Assembly (NCBI GenBank): GCA_950295325.1
Contig: OX485806.1
Span: 58,089,169 to 58,153,168, forward strand
Direction of reading: 5' to 3'
DNA from: Polytrichum commune
Lineage: Eukaryota > Streptophyta > Polytrichopsida > Polytrichales > Polytrichaceae
DNA length: 64,000 bases
Below, piece by piece: positions 59,401 to 64,000 of the stretch. Position numbers and translations under genes: made by a program. A model generated the notes under the pieces. The model made no database searches. It was not told where the DNA came from and saw only the letters and a list, made by a program, of their open reading frames with translations. Positions within the stretch are counted from its first letter, which is position 1. Every line of letters starts with the position of its first letter.

Positions 59401-62400
59401 AGTGCATTCAAATTTTTTCTCTTCCAAATTTCTGATCTTGGCAATTTTTTCATTGAGTTTAAAAATGAAATATGAATGAAGTACAAAAATATAATATAAC
59501 ATATGAAACTTTAAAAATGGAAATATGGTATGAAATTCATATTATACAATCAATCCAAAAGAATGTCTTTCATAAGCATGTATTACATTGCAATTGTTTT
59601 TGTGACACATTATTTATATTGATCAAACGTCAATTTTTTTTTTAAGCTTTCAATAGGCAAGCTTCCAATAACTTGCATCCGATATAATATGTGAATGTTT
59701 AATATGATTGCAACAACCAATATACACTCAATAAAAATTTAAATATATAGCCAAAAATCTAAATAAAAGACAAAAGAAAAATTCTATTTGTTCAAATCAT
59801 GCATCATATTGAGTAGCACAACAATATTGGAAGATTTCTTCAACAATATGGACTCCACTAAAATGTGTCAATTTTCTTTCTTCAAAATGAACGTTATCTA
59901 ACCAATTTTTATGCTTGTAAACGACAAAGTTCATCCTAAATCCAAAATATATTGTTAGTAAAGATTTTGAGATCCTAATTTTGCTTTTAAAAATGATAAA
60001 AATTTGCACTTGATTATTTTATGTGAATATTCCAAAATCCTATCAACTATGAGGTGACATCTTGGACTTTCATATGATTTTTGCTCTTTGAAGTCTATAT
60101 CCATGAATGAAAGATTGTTAAAGTTTTAGAACATGTGATATCAAAGTGGGCCAAATCAAATGCATAGGTAGTAAACAACATAAAGGTATAGAATACCTTG
60201 AATTTGAAGAAGATAAAAAATAAAGCTTCTCAATTAATAATTTTGAATCAAACATATGATTGTTTAACATTGTATTCACTTTCAAATGAGAAAATTTGGA
60301 ATCAACATTAAATTCTTATGAACATAAACAAATTAAACCTGAAAGCCAAATTATTAAAAGAATTATTACTACTTATTTGCGACCAAAAAATGATAGTATA
60401 CTTACAAAATAAGAAAAAATCAAATGGAAGAAAAAAACATAATTTATGAATTTTTTAGGCATGGAAAATAAAATATTATATGAACAAATTGTAGAATAAA
60501 TAAAAATAAAAATAATTCAAGTAAATTTCAAAAATTTATAAGAATTTAAAGTTTCCTAACGGCAACAAATATCATTAATAAAAGACTTTTAATGAAATCT
60601 ATTGAGGACATACATTGGGATAACCAAAGGCTTTGAGAATTTTTTCAAAATTTAAATCTAACTATAAGTTCTCCAAAACTATCTAGTATGATTATATGCT
60701 TTGAATGTATTTACTTAATTTTTTTGAATCTAAACAAAACTAATTTGATAGTTTTTAAAAATCATATTATAAAAACCTATCTATCAATCTCAAATTTCAA
60801 ACAATTCTTCCTCGCCATTAGTTTTATCAGACTTTAGCTTTGATAACCTTTACCTAAACTACTGGTCTATTCAAATTGCAAATATAAATCTACATTCGAT
60901 GAAATCTGTAGGTGAGTGAAGCTTAAGCATTGGCGACACCATCAATACCTTGGAACCTATCTTATAAATTTCTTCAATGCATTCATATTTATACTCACAA
61001 AGGTGTTGGTGACACCAAACATACATGAGATTATAAATTAGCAAACAACCACAAGTTTTGCAATAAAAATAAATCTTGCTAATTCCAAAACATTTTATTC
61101 TCAGGGTACTAGCAATATTCCTATTGCCCATATACACACAATGTTATTTGGAAACAAATACATTAAAAATTCATAAAAACATTCATTGTGTTTATTGAAA
61201 TTTCCAGCTTCCATAATTTGGCAGTGTTTCTCTTGTATCACCTCTTTTTCTCGGCTCATTTTCTCCCCTCATGTTTTGTGTACTTCACTATTATAGGTTT
61301 TGTATATATGTGCATCAAATTGTTTTTGGAGGGGGGGGGGCTATTTATTTACTACATTTTTTTATTACATTTTTTTCTTCATAATCTACTTTGCCCCATT
61401 TTCATGCACCTTTGGTAGTTAGAATTTCAATTTTAGCCATTTGAACCTTACCTTAGTTAAATTCAAAAACTCCTTTTTTGTGGCTTTTAAATCACTCATA
61501 AACTTTGGCATACGTTGTGTGAGGGTGTGGGGGATGTGTGTTGTTTTATGCTACTCTACATTACAAAGTTGGGCGAGTGAAATGTAATGACAAGGTGTAA
61601 GAAAACAAACAAAGACATGGATGCATTAAAGTTAAAAAGTCAAGATGAACACAAAAACCCATTAAACAACATGAGAAAATTGGACAAGGGGCAAGCAAAA
61701 TATAAATGCACAAGGATGGAAAGGAAACTACATACACCAAGGCAATGCATTGCATTTCCAAATGCATGCTCATGAGGTCAACGACAAGGATTTTAGGGAT
61801 TTGAATGATTAAATCAATAAATAAAATTGTAGTAGTTATTTGTGCATACTTCTACAACCTATGAAAGTACAATTGTGATTCTTGAACACAAAACTCCAAC
61901 AACCGAACCATGGACATGCCGACTACCAAAAAACTTTTAAACCCACTTTAGTACATACATCTAAAATGCACGCTCCCAACAACCAGTGGAGAAAATTGGG
62001 CAACGTAGGAGTGATAGAATGGAAAAACCCAAGACAGTAACTGATATTCATCAACAATGATGAGCAGGGGCACCAACAAATTGCTGGTTGGCGTTGTGCA
62101 CGTATCAATATCGTTGGGGCACATGCATGCATGTAAAAATGTGGACAATGACAATGAGGGCAATTAGTTGTGTGTTCATTAAGGTCCTCACAAGTTGCAT
62201 TGTGATTGGTGCCAATCCCACAACATACGCCAACCTCCAACAAGATGAGAAAAACACCATGTTGTGGTCAAAATGCATCCTACAAATGCGCAACAATCAG
62301 AATCCAACGAACGCCCTTAACATTTTTTACCTCTATTTGGGCCAAGCATAGACACATGAGCTCCAATTTGATATCATTAGAATTGATTCAAAATATTACA

Positions 62401-64000
62401 CATGTTGAATAATAAATATATAAATTCTAACAACCTACAAAACAACCTACTTAGAGCTTTAAAAAAAAATGAGGCCCCTTGGAACACTTATGGTATTCTA
62501 AGGGTTAGCAAACAATTAATGGACCCATCCAAACCCTTAACCTTTTATTGGCTATTTAGGTTAGGTCTCGTGCCCATTTTTGCTCATTACAAAATCATCC
62601 CAACATTGGGCATCTTCTAAATTCAAGGTGTACATACATGTACCACCATTAACATTGAATGTCACAGTTGTTATGAACATTGACATTGAATTTCTATTCA
62701 CTTGGCATTCATGTGACCATAACATAATTTTTGGTGTCCAGGATGTTTAGAAAAATAACTTAAGTACATTTTGTACATGGGGGTGGAATTTTTTATTGTT
62801 TGGCTTTGAAGCTCATCAGATCTATCACGTGAGTAAAAAAACTAATTTTGAGTTGAGTTTCCTCTTTATCAATTAAACCCTCCCCACCCACCACCCTTAA
62901 GACACGCATTGCAGAATGGTCCGATTTGGGGGCGGCCTACCTTAATAGTTGGAAAAACCTTTGTAGAACAATTTTGATCAATAATATATCCCCCAAAATG
63001 TTCCCACCCCAAGCAAACAAATGAGTATATATTTTGTAGCACTAATATGGTCATCATTAATATTAAAAAATGTTGAGTTTTTCACTCAAGATCTTTTTTT
63101 AAAATGGTATTTAATTCATTAACAAGTGTGGACTTAAAAATAACATTTTTAAAGTACGAAACAAATGGGACAATTTTAAAAGATGGAAAATCAACTTGGA
63201 CTTGAGGCTCCGAATCATTGAGCATGTTGGTAACCACTACCCGAGCCTACACTTCAAGTTGTGGAAGGGGGTCATAGGTGTCATGTGGGACGGTATTATG
63301 CAAGCCATTTGCTATTACAAATTATTCCATTCCATTGTCATTTAGTTATGAATTATCATCCAACTTTGTTCTTGACACCTCTGAATCTCCGTCCTCTTCA
63401 GCAACCGGGCATGCATTGGCCATGAAAGCAATTTTCTGCTAAAAAAATTGTTCATCTTCCCCCAAAATGAAGTAGACAGGGGTTGGTTTAATTTAACTCA
63501 AATAAATTACATTCTTTTATTTCCATACATTTTTATAGCCAAAGCAAAAGATTGAGTTTTTCGTAAACCTCTTACCGCAATTTGATCGGTTAAGATTAGC
63601 TACCACATCTCAAAGGAGGTCCCAATAAGTTAGTTTCCTTCCAAAAACCCTTGATTGATGTGAGGCTATTATGTTTGTACAATTTTTTTGCATGTGCTAT
63701 GAATTTGCACATAATGCAGCTGACTCCTTTGATGTTGGTCTTGGAACTTTTGAGCATGCAACTCTAGCCTTCCCAAACCAATGAGGAAACCTTTCTTATC
63801 AAAGTTTCTTCATGTTGATTTTGTTTTCATTATTAATTTTTTTCATAAATAAATAACCAATCTCCCTCTTTTCTATAGCACAATCCCCACGTGTCTCTTA
63901 ATCTAAGTTCATCATCCTTTGGGATGGTACAACAAGCAACATACGTCATCCCGGGAAAAGGTTTCTCCAGTCAACAACTATAGTTTACATGCAATTTCTA
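59401..64000. other. AT-rich non-coding DNA to the window end
   Basis: No recognisable gene, LTR or array. A G11 run is near 61330. All open frames are short and unconvincing. Confidence 0.6.

Noticed and set aside
61325-61345. G11 run as a quadruplex or regulatory site
   Set aside because: A single homopolymer tract with no partner tracts or nearby gene.

Overview
This is plant nuclear DNA dominated by repeats. Introns with GT..AG ends, nested LTR retroelements with plant-type tRNA-Met primer sites, short TTTAGGG/CCCTAAA runs and a MULE-like transposase with a SWIM finger all point to a plant. The gene families present (MULE-like SWIM protein, weak F-box family, ParB-methylase family) look to me like a seedless land plant such as a bryophyte. 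That is an impression from general knowledge, not something the sequence proves. No tRNA, rRNA or intact housekeeping gene was recognised.

Layout. 1-6.1 kb: a broken copy (copy 1) of a DNA-methyltransferase-like gene, flanked on both sides by arrays carrying the palindrome CCCTCTCGGAACCGAGAGGG and split by a solo LTR. 6.4-10 kb: an 80-bp tandem array, itself split by a solo LTR. 10-12.6 kb: a small F-box-like gene with a solo LTR just downstream. 13.1-16.8 kb (minus): a two-exon MULE/SWIM transposase-like gene. 19.3-26.8 kb: the best copy (copy 2) of the methylase-like gene, about ten exons, with an upstream array and a nested inverted-repeat element. 28.2-32.3 kb: a 4.14-kb element with a perfect 5-bp target duplication and two overlapping gag-like ORFs. 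33.3-43.7 kb: a nest of Ty3/gypsy fragments and solo LTRs. 44.6-46.8 kb: a MULE fragment and a second F-box-like copy. 46.8-49.5 kb: a tandem array built on GGCCAAGGCCTT. 49.5-50.5 kb: a gypsy gag with its primer site. 50.5-64 kb: AT-rich DNA with a small hAT-like element, a split LTR and a third methylase fragment.

The most distinctive content is the methylase family. In copy 2 the exons spell an N-terminal ParB-like domain (DGNHRR), a central region, and a C-terminal beta-class amino-methyltransferase fold with a DIPE catalytic motif and a degenerate motif I. This architecture is familiar from phage and bacterial ParB-methylase fusions but is here divided by spliceosomal introns. At least one intron, inside motif I, is shared by copies 1 and 2. 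All three copies are damaged here.

The second theme is datable nesting. I can place TG..CA-ended insertions with matching or near-matching 5-bp target duplications at eight places. For one of them a paralogous locus in the same window serves as the uninterrupted site.
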